From Acidobacteriota bacterium (GTDB lineage: Bacteria > Acidobacteriota > Blastocatellia > Pyrinomonadales > Pyrinomonadaceae): a stretch of 35,688 nucleotides of DNA. The stretch's first letter is position 1, and every line of letters begins with the position of its first letter. Positions 14,656 to 23,554 of the stretch are shown one piece after another. The position numbers and the translations under genes are program-made. The stretch is taken from the NCBI GenBank assembly GCA_023436495.1, contig JAEZIT010000047.1, forward strand, positions 1 to 35,688, read 5' to 3'. The notes beneath the pieces were generated by a model. The model did no database searches and was not told the origin of the DNA. It saw only the letters and a list, made by a program, of their open reading frames with translations.

Positions 14656-17600
14656 CTAATCAATATTGAAATATTTTGCCTCAGGGTGATGTACCACTAT
14701 CGCCGAGGTCGACTGTTCGGGGTCGAGCATGTACTCATCCGTCAGGTTTACATCGATCCGGCTGGGATCGAGCAGTTCGAACAGCTTGGCCTGGTCGGCG
14801 ATGTTGGGACACGCAGGATAACCGAAGCTATACCGCGACCCCTGATAGCCCTGGTGGAACAGCTTGGCGAGCTGAGGCGCGTCTGCACCGGCGATCCCGA
14901 GCTCTTCACGTATCCGCTTGTGCCACATTTCAGCAAGGGCTTCGGCGGATTCGACCGAAAGGCCGTGGAATAGGAGATACTCCGTGTAATTGTCCGATTT
15001 GAACAACTTAGCCGAATACTCGCTCGCCTTGCGGCCCATCGTTACAAGGTCGAACGCAACGACGTCCATCTTCCCCGAATCGACCGAAGCGAAATAATCT
15101 GCCAAACAAAGATTCTTGCCGCCGCGCTGTTCGAGCGGCTGCCGTGGGAACGCAAACCGCATGCGTTCCGTCTTTTCGTCATCTTCGTAAATGATCAGGT
15201 CGTTCCCGCTCGATTGGCAAGGGTAATATCCATACACGAGCTTTGCTTCCAGCAAGCCGTCGCGAATAGCGGTCGCCTTTACTTCGGCATACTTCGGATA
15301 GACGGTTTCTTCGAGGATCTTAGCATATTCCTCCGCGGACCTTTTTCCCTGTTTATACTGCCACTGCCCCTTGAATAAGGCGGTTTCGTTGATGAATGCG
15401 AATACCTTGGTAAGATCCTTGATCTCGACGACCTTTGAACCGTAGAACGGAGCCTTCGGAATTTCGACGATCGTCGAAATATCCGAACGGGTCGTATGGG
15501 TCGTATCACCTGCAGCTCGAGCATGGACGCGCGCAGCGATCGTCCCGAGCTTAGCATCCTCGCCAACCAGATCTTCCGCGTCACTGATCTCGATCTCATT
15601 CTTCCCTGCATCGTTCATGACAGCGGACGCCGCCGATGACGCCGATGCCGCTTTGCTTTTCTCCGCGCCGTCTATGTGCTTGGCGGTCAACTCATCCATC
15701 GCGTGCAGTCCGTCGAACGCATCGCGAGCATAGAACAGCTTGCCGTTGTACAGCGGCACCAGGTCGTTATCGACGTATTTGCGGTTAAGTGCAGCGCCTC
15801 CGAGAATGACCGGGACATTTATTCCGCGCTCGTTCATCAATTCCAGGTTATCACGCATGATCAGCGTCGATTTCACGAGCAAGCCGCTCATGCCGATCGC
15901 ATCCGCACCGGTCTCTTCCCATGACCGAAGAATGTCATCGATCGGCTGTTTGATACCGAGATTTACGACTCTATAGCCGTTGTTGGTCAGGATGATATCG
16001 ACCAGATTCTTGCCGATGTCATGGACGTCGCCCTTGACCGTTGCGATCACCATCGTGCCCTTGTTCGAGCCCTCGACCTTCTCCATGAACGGTTCGAGAA
16101 ACTTCACGGCCGATTTCATCGCTTCGGCGGACTGTAGAACGAACGGAAGCTGCATTTGCCCGCTGCCGAACAGATCGCCAACGGTCTTCATTCCGTCAAG
16201 CAGTATATTGTTTATTATCTCAAGCGGCGGATAGGTTTTCAGAGCCTCGTTCAGCGAATCGTCAAGGCCGATCTTCTCGCCGTCGATGATGTGGCGCTTC
16301 AGACGTTCTTCGACCGGAAGGTTAGAAATATCGGGCTTGATCGACTGTGCCGTCTTCCCTTCGAAAAGCATCGTAAACTCAACCAGCGGGTCGTATGTAC
16401 ACACGTCGCCCTCGAATTTACGCCGATCATAAATCAGGTCGCGTGCCGTCTCGATCTCGTGCTCGTTAAAACGTATCAGCGGCAGTATCTTCGACGCATT
16501 TACGATCGCGGAATTCATTCCGGCCGAAACGCAGTCATGCAGGAACACCGAATTGAGCACGACGCGGGCCGCGGGGCTGAGGCCGAACGAAATGTTCGAA
16601 ACGCCGAGGATAATATTCGTCTCGGGCATCTCCGATTTGATCTCGCGGATGGCTTTGATGGTTTCGTCGGCATTTTTGCGGTCCTCTTCGATCCCGGTGG
16701 ATATCGGCAACGCCAGCGGGTCGAAGAAAATGTCGTGCGCAGCAAGGCCGAATTCGGTTGCTTGCTTGTATGCACGGCGTGCGATCTTGACCTTGTTAAC
16801 CGCGGTACGCGCCATCCCATCCTCATCGATCAATCCGATCACGACGGCCGCGCCGTGCTTTTTCGCGATCTCAAGCAGCTTTAAGAAGCGGGGCTCGCCG
16901 TCCTCATAATTCGTAGAATTAAGGATCGACTTGCCGCCTGCATGCTCGAGTCCGGCTTCCATCTTTTCCCATTCCGTCGAATCGAACATAAGAGGGATCT
17001 TGACGTTGGTAGCGAGACGCGCGGCAAGTTCGTGCATATCGGCCACGCCGTCGCGGCCGACGAAATCGACGTTGACGTCGAGTATGTGGGCGCCTTCTTT
17101 TTCCTGCGATTTTGCGAGCGAGACGAGTCCGTCCCAGTCTTCGGCATTCAGCAGGTCGCGCATCTTCTTGGAGCCAGAAGCATTAACACGCTCCCCGACG
17201 ATCAAGAAAGAAGCGTCCTGTGTGTACGGCTGTTGAAAATATATGGACGACGCGGACGGTGCCAGCTTACCGCTGCGCTGTTTAGGCGCCGTATTACTGA
17301 GTTTTTCGACGACGAGCCGCAGATGCTCGGGCGACGTCCCGCAGCAGCCGCCGACGATGTTCGCGCCGAAATCACGGGCAAAATGTTCGACCTGTGCTGC
17401 GAAGCTCTCGGGTGTTTCGTCGTAATGCTGCTTGCCGTCCTTTACTTCGGGCAGTCCTGCGTTCGGCAATACCGAAACCGGCAGCGGAGAGTTTTCGCAA
17501 AGATAGCGGAAGCTGTCGGTCATGTGCTTTGGTCCCGTGCCGCAGTTCATTCCGATCACATCGATCGGGAATGGTTCGAGTGCCGTTAATGCCGCACCGA

Positions 17601-18213
17601 TCTCGGTGCCGTTAAGCATCGTGCCAAAGGTTTCGATCGTGACCTGCGCGATCACCGGTATCCTTAATTTCTGCGTTTCGAAGAACTCGAAGATAGCAGC
17701 CAGGGCAGCCTTTGTCTGCAACAGGTCCTGACAGGTTTCGACAATGAACAGATCGCTGCCGCCGTCAAAGAGCCCGCGGATCTGTTCGCGATAAGCCTCC
17801 TTAAGATCGCCATACGTAATATGGCCAAGGGTCGGGAGTTTCGTTCCCGGCCCGATCGAACCCGCAACAAACCGCGGTTTGTCCGGCGTCGAATAATCGC
17901 CTGCAACGCGTTTTGCAAGTTCGGCCGCTTTTTTGTTGACGTCATAGGTCTTCTCCGCAATGCCGAATTCGGCAAGCACGACCTCGCTGCCGCCAAAACT
18001 GTTGGTCTCGATCACATCGCAGCCCACGTCCAGAAAGCCCGCGTGGACGCTTTCGATCGCGTCGGGCCGCGTGTAGAGAAGGTTTTCCGAACAGTTTTCA
18101 AACTCGGGCCCGCCCCAATCATCGATCGTGAGGTTAAGGCCCTGCAGATTGCTGCCCATTGCGCCGTCGAAAATGATAATTCGTTCTTTAAGGAGATCGA
18201 GAAAGCTTTTCAT
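14656..18213 (-). CDS. metH: Cobalamin-dependent methionine synthase MetH (full length)
   Basis: A 1185-aa cytosolic enzyme that transfers methyl from 5-methyl-THF through cob(I)alamin to homocysteine. All modules are present in order: the homocysteine barrel with zinc cysteines C224 (GMNCGTGP) and C290/C291 (GGCCGTSP); the pterin barrel (FLIVGERVNASGSKKMRDLL, then HILDVNVDFVGRDG); the cobalamin cap and B12 domain with axial H731 in DVHDIGKNLV; and the reactivation domain with RYSFGYPACPN for SAM. There is an Ala/Ser-rich linker (about 865-885) before the last domain. The start is the ATG at 18213; a TTG at 18222 is in frame but less natural, and neither has a Shine-Dalgarno sequence. Upstream lies a ~130-nt leader with an intrinsic terminator only 14 nt from the ATG, implying attenuation control. 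Confidence 0.97.
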   Translation of the reverse strand: MKSFLDLLKERIIIFDGAMGSNLQGLNLTIDDWGGPEFENCSENLLYTRPDAIESVHAGFLDVGCDVIETNSFGGSEVVLAEFGIAEKTYDVNKKAAELAKRVAGDYSTPDKPRFVAGSIGPGTKLPTLGHITYGDLKEAYREQIRGLFDGGSDLFIVETCQDLLQTKAALAAIFEFFETQKLRIPVIAQVTIETFGTMLNGTEIGAALTALEPFPIDVIGMNCGTGPKHMTDSFRYLCENSPLPVSVLPNAGLPEVKDGKQHYDETPESFAAQVEHFARDFGANIVGGCCGTSPEHLRLVVEKLSNTAPKQRSGKLAPSASSIYFQQPYTQDASFLIVGERVNASGSKKMRDLLNAEDWDGLVSLAKSQEKEGAHILDVNVDFVGRDGVADMHELAARLATNVKIPLMFDSTEWEKMEAGLEHAGGKSILNSTNYEDGEPRFLKLLEIAKKHGAAVVIGLIDEDGMARTAVNKVKIARRAYKQATEFGLAAHDIFFDPLALPISTGIEEDRKNADETIKAIREIKSEMPETNIILGVSNISFGLSPAARVVLNSVFLHDCVSAGMNSAIVNASKILPLIRFNEHEIETARDLIYDRRKFEGDVCTYDPLVEFTMLFEGKTAQSIKPDISNLPVEERLKRHIIDGEKIGLDDSLNEALKTYPPLEIINNILLDGMKTVGDLFGSGQMQLPFVLQSAEAMKSAVKFLEPFMEKVEGSNKGTMVIATVKGDVHDIGKNLVDIILTNNGYRVVNLGIKQPIDDILRSWEETGADAIGMSGLLVKSTLIMRDNLELMNERGINVPVILGGAALNRKYVDNDLVPLYNGKLFYARDAFDGLHAMDELTAKHIDGAEKSKAASASSAASAVMNDAGKNEIEISDAEDLVGEDAKLGTIAARVHARAAGDTTHTTRSDISTIVEIPKAPFYGSKVVEIKDLTKVFAFINETALFKGQWQYKQGKRSAEEYAKILEETVYPKYAEVKATAIRDGLLEAKLVYGYYPCQSSGNDLIIYEDDEKTERMRFAFPRQPLEQRGGKNLCLADYFASVDSGKMDVVAFDLVTMGRKASEYSAKLFKSDNYTEYLLFHGLSVESAEALAEMWHKRIREELGIAGADAPQLAKLFHQGYQGSRYSFGYPACPNIADQAKLFELLDPSRIDVNLTDEYMLDPEQSTSAIVVHHPEAKYFNID

Positions 18214-18227
18214 ATAGGTCAAAACTA

Positions 18228-18261
18228 AAAAAACTCTGCGCCTAAAAGCACAGAGTTTTTT
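18228..18261 (-). terminator. Intrinsic terminator hairpin in the metH leader
   Basis: On the minus strand AAAAAACTCTG (18261 to 18251) pairs perfectly with CAGAGTTTTTT (18238 to 18228) around a 12-nt loop, ending in a run of seven T. Only 14 bases separate it from the metH ATG, leaving no room for a promoter in between. It may also end transcripts from the DUF937 gene upstream. Confidence 0.88.
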
Positions 18262-18347
18262 GATGGAATCTAGTTTCGTTCAAACTCTTAGCTCTTTAGC
18301 GGTTTATTTTACGTGGCCGCAAGTTGCTATAACTCGCCACAAATGAA
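18262..18347 (-). promoter_or_regulatory. Putative metH leader aptamer/antiterminator region
   Basis: Two structures lie upstream of the terminator on the minus strand. One is a hairpin at 18313-18340 (GTGG/CCAC outer pairs, then a 6-bp inner stem with one G-U and an asymmetric CGG bulge). The other is the segment AGAGTTT (18288 to 18282), which can pair with AAACTCT in the 5' arm of the terminator (18258 to 18252) and so break it. I could not match the region to SAM-I, SAM-II, SAH, THF or cobalamin riboswitch cores. Confidence 0.45.
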
Positions 18348-18353
18348 AGATAT

Positions 18354-18382
18354 ATATTATCGGAACGTCGAAGGCATGTCGA
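18354..18382 (-). promoter_or_regulatory. Candidate metH promoter
   Basis: On the minus strand: -35 TCGACA (18377-18382), 17-bp spacer, -10 TAATAT (18354-18359). It lies between the DUF937 stop and the metH leader, so transcripts would start near 18347 and pass the terminator hairpin. A small inverted repeat GGCATG/CATGCC (18373-18394) overlaps the -35. Confidence 0.45.
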
Positions 18383-18410
18383 GTCAGGCATGCCCGAAAG
18401 TTTCACCCAA

Positions 18411-19019
18411 CTAGCCGCGGTTCGTCATATAGCGCAGTGCCATTGACGCTATGTCGTCCATCGAGCTGCCGTCGCGGTCCTGATCGAGGATCGAGCTTAG
18501 AAACCCGCCCTGCTCCTGTTGAACCTGCTGCTGTTGCCCGCCTAGCCAATTCGAAAGGCCGTCCGGGCCGAGCCCCTGTTCCTGCTTCTGCTTGCCGAGA
18601 TAACCCATCACGATCGGGGCAAGGAACATCAGGATCTGTGCGACTTGTCCCACATTCAAACCCGTTCGGCTGCTTACTTCTTGTGCAACCTGCCCTTGTC
18701 CGCCGCCAAGGATGTGGCCCAGAATACCTCCCGCATCCGCCTGCCGCGGCGGAGCCTGCTGCTGCCCGCCAAATATAAGGCCGCCGAGTCCGCCGAGATT
18801 GTCCAGGACGCCCGCGTGCTGATCTTGTTCGAGGGCGTTATTAAGGCTCTCTGCTCCCTGCGGCGTCGAAGCATTATTCGCTAAACCATTGATCAACGCC
18901 GGAAGTGCGAGCTGGATCGCTGAGTTCACAAGCGACGAATCGGCTCCGACGCTCTGGCTGATCTGATCGACCGTATTGCTTCCCTGCTGCTGGCCTAGTA
19001 TGTCTTGCAATGAAAACAT
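18411..19019 (-). CDS. DUF937-family protein (YidB-like), Gln/Gly-rich
   Basis: A 202-aa protein. The pattern is that of DUF937: an N-terminal helical segment VDQISQSVGADSSLVNSAIQLALPALINGLANN (cited by its ends), Gly-rich loops (GGLGGLIFGG, GGILGHILGGG), and a second helical segment VSSRTGLNVGQVAQILMFLAPIVMGYLGK. There is no signal peptide. The function is unknown in the family. The C-terminus is Gln-rich (GGQQQQVQQEQGG) and ends with acidic DQDRDGSSMDD. The ribosome binding site AGGAGG lies 7 nt before the ATG at 19019 (minus strand), so the start is secure. The divergent neighbour is the NHL-M23 gene; metH lies downstream in the same orientation but behind a terminator. Confidence 0.85.
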   Translation of the reverse strand: MFSLQDILGQQQGSNTVDQISQSVGADSSLVNSAIQLALPALINGLANNASTPQGAESLNNALEQDQHAGVLDNLGGLGGLIFGGQQQAPPRQADAGGILGHILGGGQGQVAQEVSSRTGLNVGQVAQILMFLAPIVMGYLGKQKQEQGLGPDGLSNWLGGQQQQVQQEQGGFLSSILDQDRDGSSMDDIASMALRYMTNRG

Positions 19020-19087
19020 AGAAACTCCTCCCTGATTTGTTAATTGAATTGTCGTGTACCTATATTAACAGAAGCAGCCTGTTTCGA

Positions 19088-21124
19088 ATGAAAAAGATGA
19101 AATTTCCCCAAACGGCCCGTCAGGCCTATTATTTTCTTATATTTAGCCTAACCGCGTTTGCGATCGCCGGTTCCGGATGTTCATATTTTTCGGTCGGCCG
19201 CGTCGAAATTGCCGAACCTGCGGCCGTATCGACCCTGGCCGGCCTGAAACGCGAATTCGGCGAACCGTATGGACTGGCTGTCCGGAATGGCGAGATCTAC
19301 GTTGCCGACGGCGAAGCCGGCAAGATCTTCCGGGTCGGACTCGACGGGAGCGTCGAATTATTCGCTTCGGGGCTGAGTACGCCTTCTGATATAGAGTTCG
19401 ATAATGCCGGAAGCCTGATCGTCGCCGACACGGGTTCGCACACAATAAAGAAGATCGATCAAGACGGCACGGTAACCACAATAGCGGGCCGCGAAGGTTT
19501 CGCGGGCTCAACGGACGGAGCCGCGACCGAGGCTTTATTTAACGGACCGATCGGTATTGCGATAACGGAAAGTAAGGTTTACGTTGCCGATACCTATAAC
19601 GACCGCGTCCGCGTGATCGAGAACAACGTGATAAGTACGGTCGCCGGCGGGAAGCGCGGAAGCACCGACGGCCCGGGAAACACGGCCATGTTCGATACGC
19701 CTTGCGACGTTGCCGTACTGCCGAATGGAAACATTATAGTCGCGGATTCAGGCAACGGACGGATCCGCATCATCGACGCAAGCGGAACGGTTTCGACGCT
19801 TGCCGGCACTAAGCCCGGAGAGATCACCGACGGACTATTGTCGAATGCGGTGCTTTTCCGGCCAATCTCTCTCCGGGTGGACGAATTCGGCTCGCTCTGG
19901 TTCACTGATGGAAACTCCATGCGGCAGATCAGAAACGGCGCCGTTCCGGTCATCAAGACGGTCGCAGGTGGCCCCCAGGGGTACGCAGATTCGACGGTAA
20001 AGGACGCGAGATTTAATCGGCCTTCTGGCATTGCCGCCGCAAACGGAAAAGTCTTCGTCGCGGACAGCGAGAACCGCGTGGTGCGCTTGCTGTCGGGGGA
20101 CGGTGCCGGCAAAGTGGCTGCGGAATCTGAGATAGCCGCGCTTCGCGAATCGGCGGAAGAGCTTAGGGCGATGGGTTCGCCGAGATGGCCGTATGAGCCG
20201 CCCGATGCGGCGCGCGACGTAGCGGGTACACTCGGTGAGATACGCGGTGACATGGATGGTTCGGGCAAGCCCGTATGGTTTCATAACGGATTCGACATTG
20301 CCGGAGCGTATGGCGAAACGGCGTATTTTATTCGTAACGAAACGATACTAAGGCCATTTGCCGCCGAGAACTTCGGGACGCTGCGGGAGCTCGTACGGCT
20401 GCCGACCATGGGTTATATCCATATTCGGCTCGGGCGAGATCCCGACAACCGGCCCTTTGGTGACGATCGGTTTCAATTCGAGACAGATATCAGCGGGAGA
20501 TTATCGGACGTCCGTGTCCGACGGGGCACGGTCTTTCGTGCCGGCGACCGTATTGGCACGCTTAACGCAATGAACCACGTCCATCTTATTGCCGGACGGA
20601 GCGGTTCTGAGATCAATGCGATCGCCGCACTTGAGCTGCCCGGCATATCGGATACGAGGCTGCCGGTAATCGAAAAGGTAGAATTCTACGACGACAATTG
20701 GCAGCGAATTGAAACCGGATCTGGAAATTCACGTATAACCATCGCGGGCAAAATACGGATCGTCATTCAGGCATACGATCAAATGGATGGTAACCCTGAA
20801 CGGCGAAAACTGGGCGTTTACCGCGCCGGCTATAACATCGACGGTTCGGCTTCGCCGGCTGAAACCGATTGGAAGATCAGTTTCGATCGAATGCCGCCAA
20901 ATGACGCGGTTCCGTTTGTTTATGCCGTCGGCAGCAGATCCGGCTACACGCCCGGCACAGCGTTCAGGTATATCGTAACGAACGAGGTCCATGACGATCT
21001 CGCACGCGAGGGATTTCTGGATACTGACGCATTACAGCCCGGAGAACATGTTCTTCGTGTCTTTGTATCGGATTATTTCGGGAATTACGCTGTCAAAGAA
21101 ATTCTTATAGAGGTTAAACAATGA
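19088..21124 (+). CDS. NHL-repeat beta-propeller / M23 (LytM-type) peptidase lipoprotein
   Basis: A 678-aa exported protein. The N-terminus is a signal with a lipobox-like end (TAFAIAGSGC), predicting a lipoprotein. Residues about 40-345 are five to six NHL repeats (GLAVRNGEIYVADGEAGKIFRV, shown by one example's ends; others contain VADTGSHTIKKI, VADTYNDRVRVI, VADSGNGRIRII, VADSENRVVRLL), i.e. a beta-propeller. Next comes a domain with the complete M23 active-site pattern: H399 and D403 (HNGFD), H445 (GYIHI) and H497/H499 (NHVHL), matching the LytM HxxxD, xxH and HxH motifs. A C-terminal beta-sandwich-like region follows. The start is the ATG at 19088; earlier TTG starts lack support. The stop overlaps the next gene's start (ATGA), so the two are coupled. 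Activity on peptidoglycan is inference. Confidence 0.82.
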   Translation: MKKMKFPQTARQAYYFLIFSLTAFAIAGSGCSYFSVGRVEIAEPAAVSTLAGLKREFGEPYGLAVRNGEIYVADGEAGKIFRVGLDGSVELFASGLSTPSDIEFDNAGSLIVADTGSHTIKKIDQDGTVTTIAGREGFAGSTDGAATEALFNGPIGIAITESKVYVADTYNDRVRVIENNVISTVAGGKRGSTDGPGNTAMFDTPCDVAVLPNGNIIVADSGNGRIRIIDASGTVSTLAGTKPGEITDGLLSNAVLFRPISLRVDEFGSLWFTDGNSMRQIRNGAVPVIKTVAGGPQGYADSTVKDARFNRPSGIAAANGKVFVADSENRVVRLLSGDGAGKVAAESEIAALRESAEELRAMGSPRWPYEPPDAARDVAGTLGEIRGDMDGSGKPVWFHNGFDIAGAYGETAYFIRNETILRPFAAENFGTLRELVRLPTMGYIHIRLGRDPDNRPFGDDRFQFETDISGRLSDVRVRRGTVFRAGDRIGTLNAMNHVHLIAGRSGSEINAIAALELPGISDTRLPVIEKVEFYDDNWQRIETGSGNSRITIAGKIRIVIQAYDQMDGNPERRKLGVYRAGYNIDGSASPAETDWKISFDRMPPNDAVPFVYAVGSRSGYTPGTAFRYIVTNEVHDDLAREGFLDTDALQPGEHVLRVFVSDYFGNYAVKEILIEVKQ

Positions 21125-22794
21125 AACGAATATTCGACTTGTTCTTATTGACGGTCATCACCATTTCGTCTGGAACGGTCTACGCAGACACACGTTCGGC
21201 CACAGCTGAACCCACGGCCGTCAGACGCACACCGCCCGCTCCGCGGTTTACCGATGCCGAACGGCAGGCCGAGCTTGCAAGCCGCCGAGCTGAGATATTC
21301 AAACGAATGGCCAATGACAGCGTAATGGTACTTTTCCCGGCTGAGTCCAAGCTCTATACCAACGACGTCGATTATGTGTATCGGCAGGAAAATAACCTCT
21401 ATTATCTCACCGCTCTAAAACAGAACGGGATAACGCTGGTTCTTATCAAGAACGGCGGAGCCAATCGTGAAATACTATTCGTCCCTAAGCGTAATCCGCA
21501 ATTTGAGACGTGGAACGGCAGAATGATAGCGAACGACGAAGCTTCGGCAATGTCGGGCATCTCAACGGTGGTCGACTCTGCCGAACGCGACAAATTTCTC
21601 GATGCGTTAAAAAACCGCACAGCATTCTCATCGTCCGATCAGAAATTCTCGTTAGCGGCAGTTCCGAAGAACATCTATCTATTGCTGCCGATGATGCCGA
21701 ATGACAGCGACGGCAATCGCGAATTTCGTGTCGAAGACGAATTTTCCAAGTCGCTCAGCGGTTACAAGATCGAGAACGCACAGGCGCTGTTTGCGGAGCT
21801 TCGCCATATAAAATCGCCGTATGAGCTGAAGTTGCTTCAGCACGCCATCGATATCACGACGGAAGCACAGATGCGTTCGATGGCGATCGTCGGGCGCGCG
21901 AAGATGGAATATGAGGTGCAGGCCGAGGTCGAGTATATCTTCCGAAAGCGCAATGCCGATTTCTGGGGATACCCATCGATCGTCGGGTGCGGGCCGAACG
22001 CGACGACGCTGCATTATGTCGAATCGCAGGGCGCGATCAAGCACGGTGACTTACTGTTAATGGACGTCGGTGCTGAATACGATCACTATACGGCAGATGT
22101 GACGCGTACATTTCCCGTCAGCGGCAAATTTTCAAAAGAGCAGGCGGATATCTATCGTATCGTTTACGACGCGCAAGAGGCGGCCGCTCGTGCGGCCAAG
22201 CCCGGCGCGACATTCATGCAGGTGAGCCAGGCGGCGAATCAGGCGATCACCGACGGACTGTTCAAACTTGGGCTGATCACCGATAAGAATTCCGGGCAGA
22301 CGCGTATGTGGTTCATGCACGGGTTGGGCCATTGGCTCGGGATGAACGTTCACGATGTGGGACGTTACGGGGTACCGCTGCGGCCTGGAATGGTGTTCAC
22401 CAATGAACCCGGCATTTACATTCGCGGTGATGCTCTGGAATATCTGCCGGACACGCCGGAAAACAAGGAGTTCATTGCAAAGATCCGCCCGGCGTTCGAG
22501 AGATACAAGAACATCGGCGTGCGGATCGAGGACGACATGCTCGTGACCGAGACAGGCGTTGAATGGATGACGAAAGCCCTTCCGCGAAAGCTTGAAGACA
22601 TCGAACAGTTCATGGCGACGGCTTCGAAGCAGGTGCCGTTCTACGCATCGTTGCCGCAAACCGAACAGCCCTTTTTCGCGGTACTGGGCGATACCGCAGT
22701 GTTTCCTAAAGCAAGCGGCCGAACAATGCGAGCTGGATATCTATGGTCGGGAAAACGAGCGGCCGAAGCCAAACATTCGCATGCGGGAGAATAA
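21121..22794 (+). CDS. Secreted Xaa-Pro aminopeptidase (M24B)
   Basis: A 557-aa metallopeptidase with a Sec signal (MKRIFDLFLLTVITISSGTVYA, cut after VYA). The aminopeptidase-P N-terminal domain follows (RAEIFKRMANDSVMVLFPAE, VDYVYRQENNLYYLTAL). The M24 pita-bread domain has all five metal ligands: D315 and D326 (MDVGAEYDHYTADVTR), H404 (MHGLGHWLG), E429 (TNEPGIY) and E470 (VRIEDD). It removes N-terminal residues preceding proline, probably in the periplasm. A ~75-residue tail after the catalytic domain shows no recognisable motif. The gene overlaps the NHL-M23 gene by 4 bp (ATGA), so the two exported peptidases are coexpressed. A strong terminator follows at 22817. Confidence 0.95.
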   Translation: MKRIFDLFLLTVITISSGTVYADTRSATAEPTAVRRTPPAPRFTDAERQAELASRRAEIFKRMANDSVMVLFPAESKLYTNDVDYVYRQENNLYYLTALKQNGITLVLIKNGGANREILFVPKRNPQFETWNGRMIANDEASAMSGISTVVDSAERDKFLDALKNRTAFSSSDQKFSLAAVPKNIYLLLPMMPNDSDGNREFRVEDEFSKSLSGYKIENAQALFAELRHIKSPYELKLLQHAIDITTEAQMRSMAIVGRAKMEYEVQAEVEYIFRKRNADFWGYPSIVGCGPNATTLHYVESQGAIKHGDLLLMDVGAEYDHYTADVTRTFPVSGKFSKEQADIYRIVYDAQEAAARAAKPGATFMQVSQAANQAITDGLFKLGLITDKNSGQTRMWFMHGLGHWLGMNVHDVGRYGVPLRPGMVFTNEPGIYIRGDALEYLPDTPENKEFIAKIRPAFERYKNIGVRIEDDMLVTETGVEWMTKALPRKLEDIEQFMATASKQVPFYASLPQTEQPFFAVLGDTAVFPKASGRTMRAGYLWSGKRAAEAKHSHAGE

Positions 22795-22816
22795 GCTCAC
22801 GCCAATTATCAGCAAA

Positions 22817-22848
22817 GAAAGCGGTCCGCGGGGATCGCTTTCATTTTG
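22817..22848 (+). terminator. Rho-independent terminator after the peptidase operon
   Basis: 11-bp stem GAAAGCGGTCC (22817-22827)/GGATCGCTTTC (22832-22842) with one G-U pair and a GCGG tetraloop, followed by ATTTTG. It closes the NHL-M23/aminopeptidase operon. Confidence 0.8.
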
Positions 22849-22909
22849 CCGCCGATCGGCTTTGACTATCCGCCGAAAAAAGGCTAAATGAATAGAGACC
22901 AAACTCGCG

Positions 22910-23554
22910 ATGAGAACCACGCTTGTCATTTTAATGATCGCTGCCGTCGGATGCCTTTCGTGTAAAACGGCCGGCGATCGACAGGAGCAAAATGCGGATC
23001 GCACAGCTCGGAATGCGAAAGCCGCCGAGGCCAAAGGCGGCGCCGAAAAAGCTGAGTTGACGGAAAACCGCGAGGCCGAACCTAAAACCGCTGTCGTCCC
23101 TGCAACGAGATCGGACTGCCTTAATATTGAAACCGGCGACGATGTGGTGCTGAGATCTCAGACATTCCCGATCGATTTCAAACCGTTTGAAGGTTCGTGT
23201 TTTGTGACGACCTACAATCCGGAATACGACGACCCGCCGCTCGAGTCTAAGTTTGCGATCTATACCGACGGCAAGAGCGTTTTTGATTTTCCGGGCCAAT
23301 TTAACGGAGTTGAATTCGGCTGTTGGGTGGAAGCCGTTGCATTTCAGGACCTGAACGCGGACGATCTGACGGATATTATCGTTGTAGGAAAATGCAGCGC
23401 CAAATCCGCATCGTATAATGAGAACATGGTTTACCGCAACACCGGAAAATCATTCACGACCAGCGAAGAAGCGAACTCAAAATTGAACGATCTCAAAAGA
23501 ACGAAGGATATAGCCGAATTTGTCCAAAAGAACCAACAGTCCTTCTTTAAGTAG
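22910..23554 (+). CDS. Hypothetical lipoprotein, secreted
   Basis: A 214-aa protein with a lipoprotein-type signal (LVILMIAAVGCLSC; the modified Cys could be C15 or C18). A low-complexity Ala/Glu/Lys-rich linker (about 25-65) leads to a globular domain with three cysteines (SDCLNI, GSCFVTT, FGCWVE) and a DLNADDLTDIIVVGKC segment. That segment resembles the D-x-D/N-x-D/N loop of FG-GAP/VCBS repeats, hinting at calcium binding. I do not recognise the family. It starts from an ATG without a good Shine-Dalgarno sequence. Its last 35 bases overlap the lipid-kinase gene, suggesting they are cotranscribed. Confidence 0.75.
   Translation: MRTTLVILMIAAVGCLSCKTAGDRQEQNADRTARNAKAAEAKGGAEKAELTENREAEPKTAVVPATRSDCLNIETGDDVVLRSQTFPIDFKPFEGSCFVTTYNPEYDDPPLESKFAIYTDGKSVFDFPGQFNGVEFGCWVEAVAFQDLNADDLTDIIVVGKCSAKSASYNENMVYRNTGKSFTTSEEANSKLNDLKRTKDIAEFVQKNQQSFFK

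Noticed and set aside
14512..14973. A plus-strand frame of 153 codons before and within the metH 3' end
   Set aside because: Antisense to the conserved SAM-binding domain of MetH; no domain, no ribosome binding site.
18262..18347. Cobalamin or SAM-I riboswitch ahead of metH
   Set aside because: The leader is too short for a cobalamin aptamer and lacks its B12-box, and it lacks the SAM-I kink-turn and GGxGGAGGGA-type core. I kept it only as an unassigned leader element.
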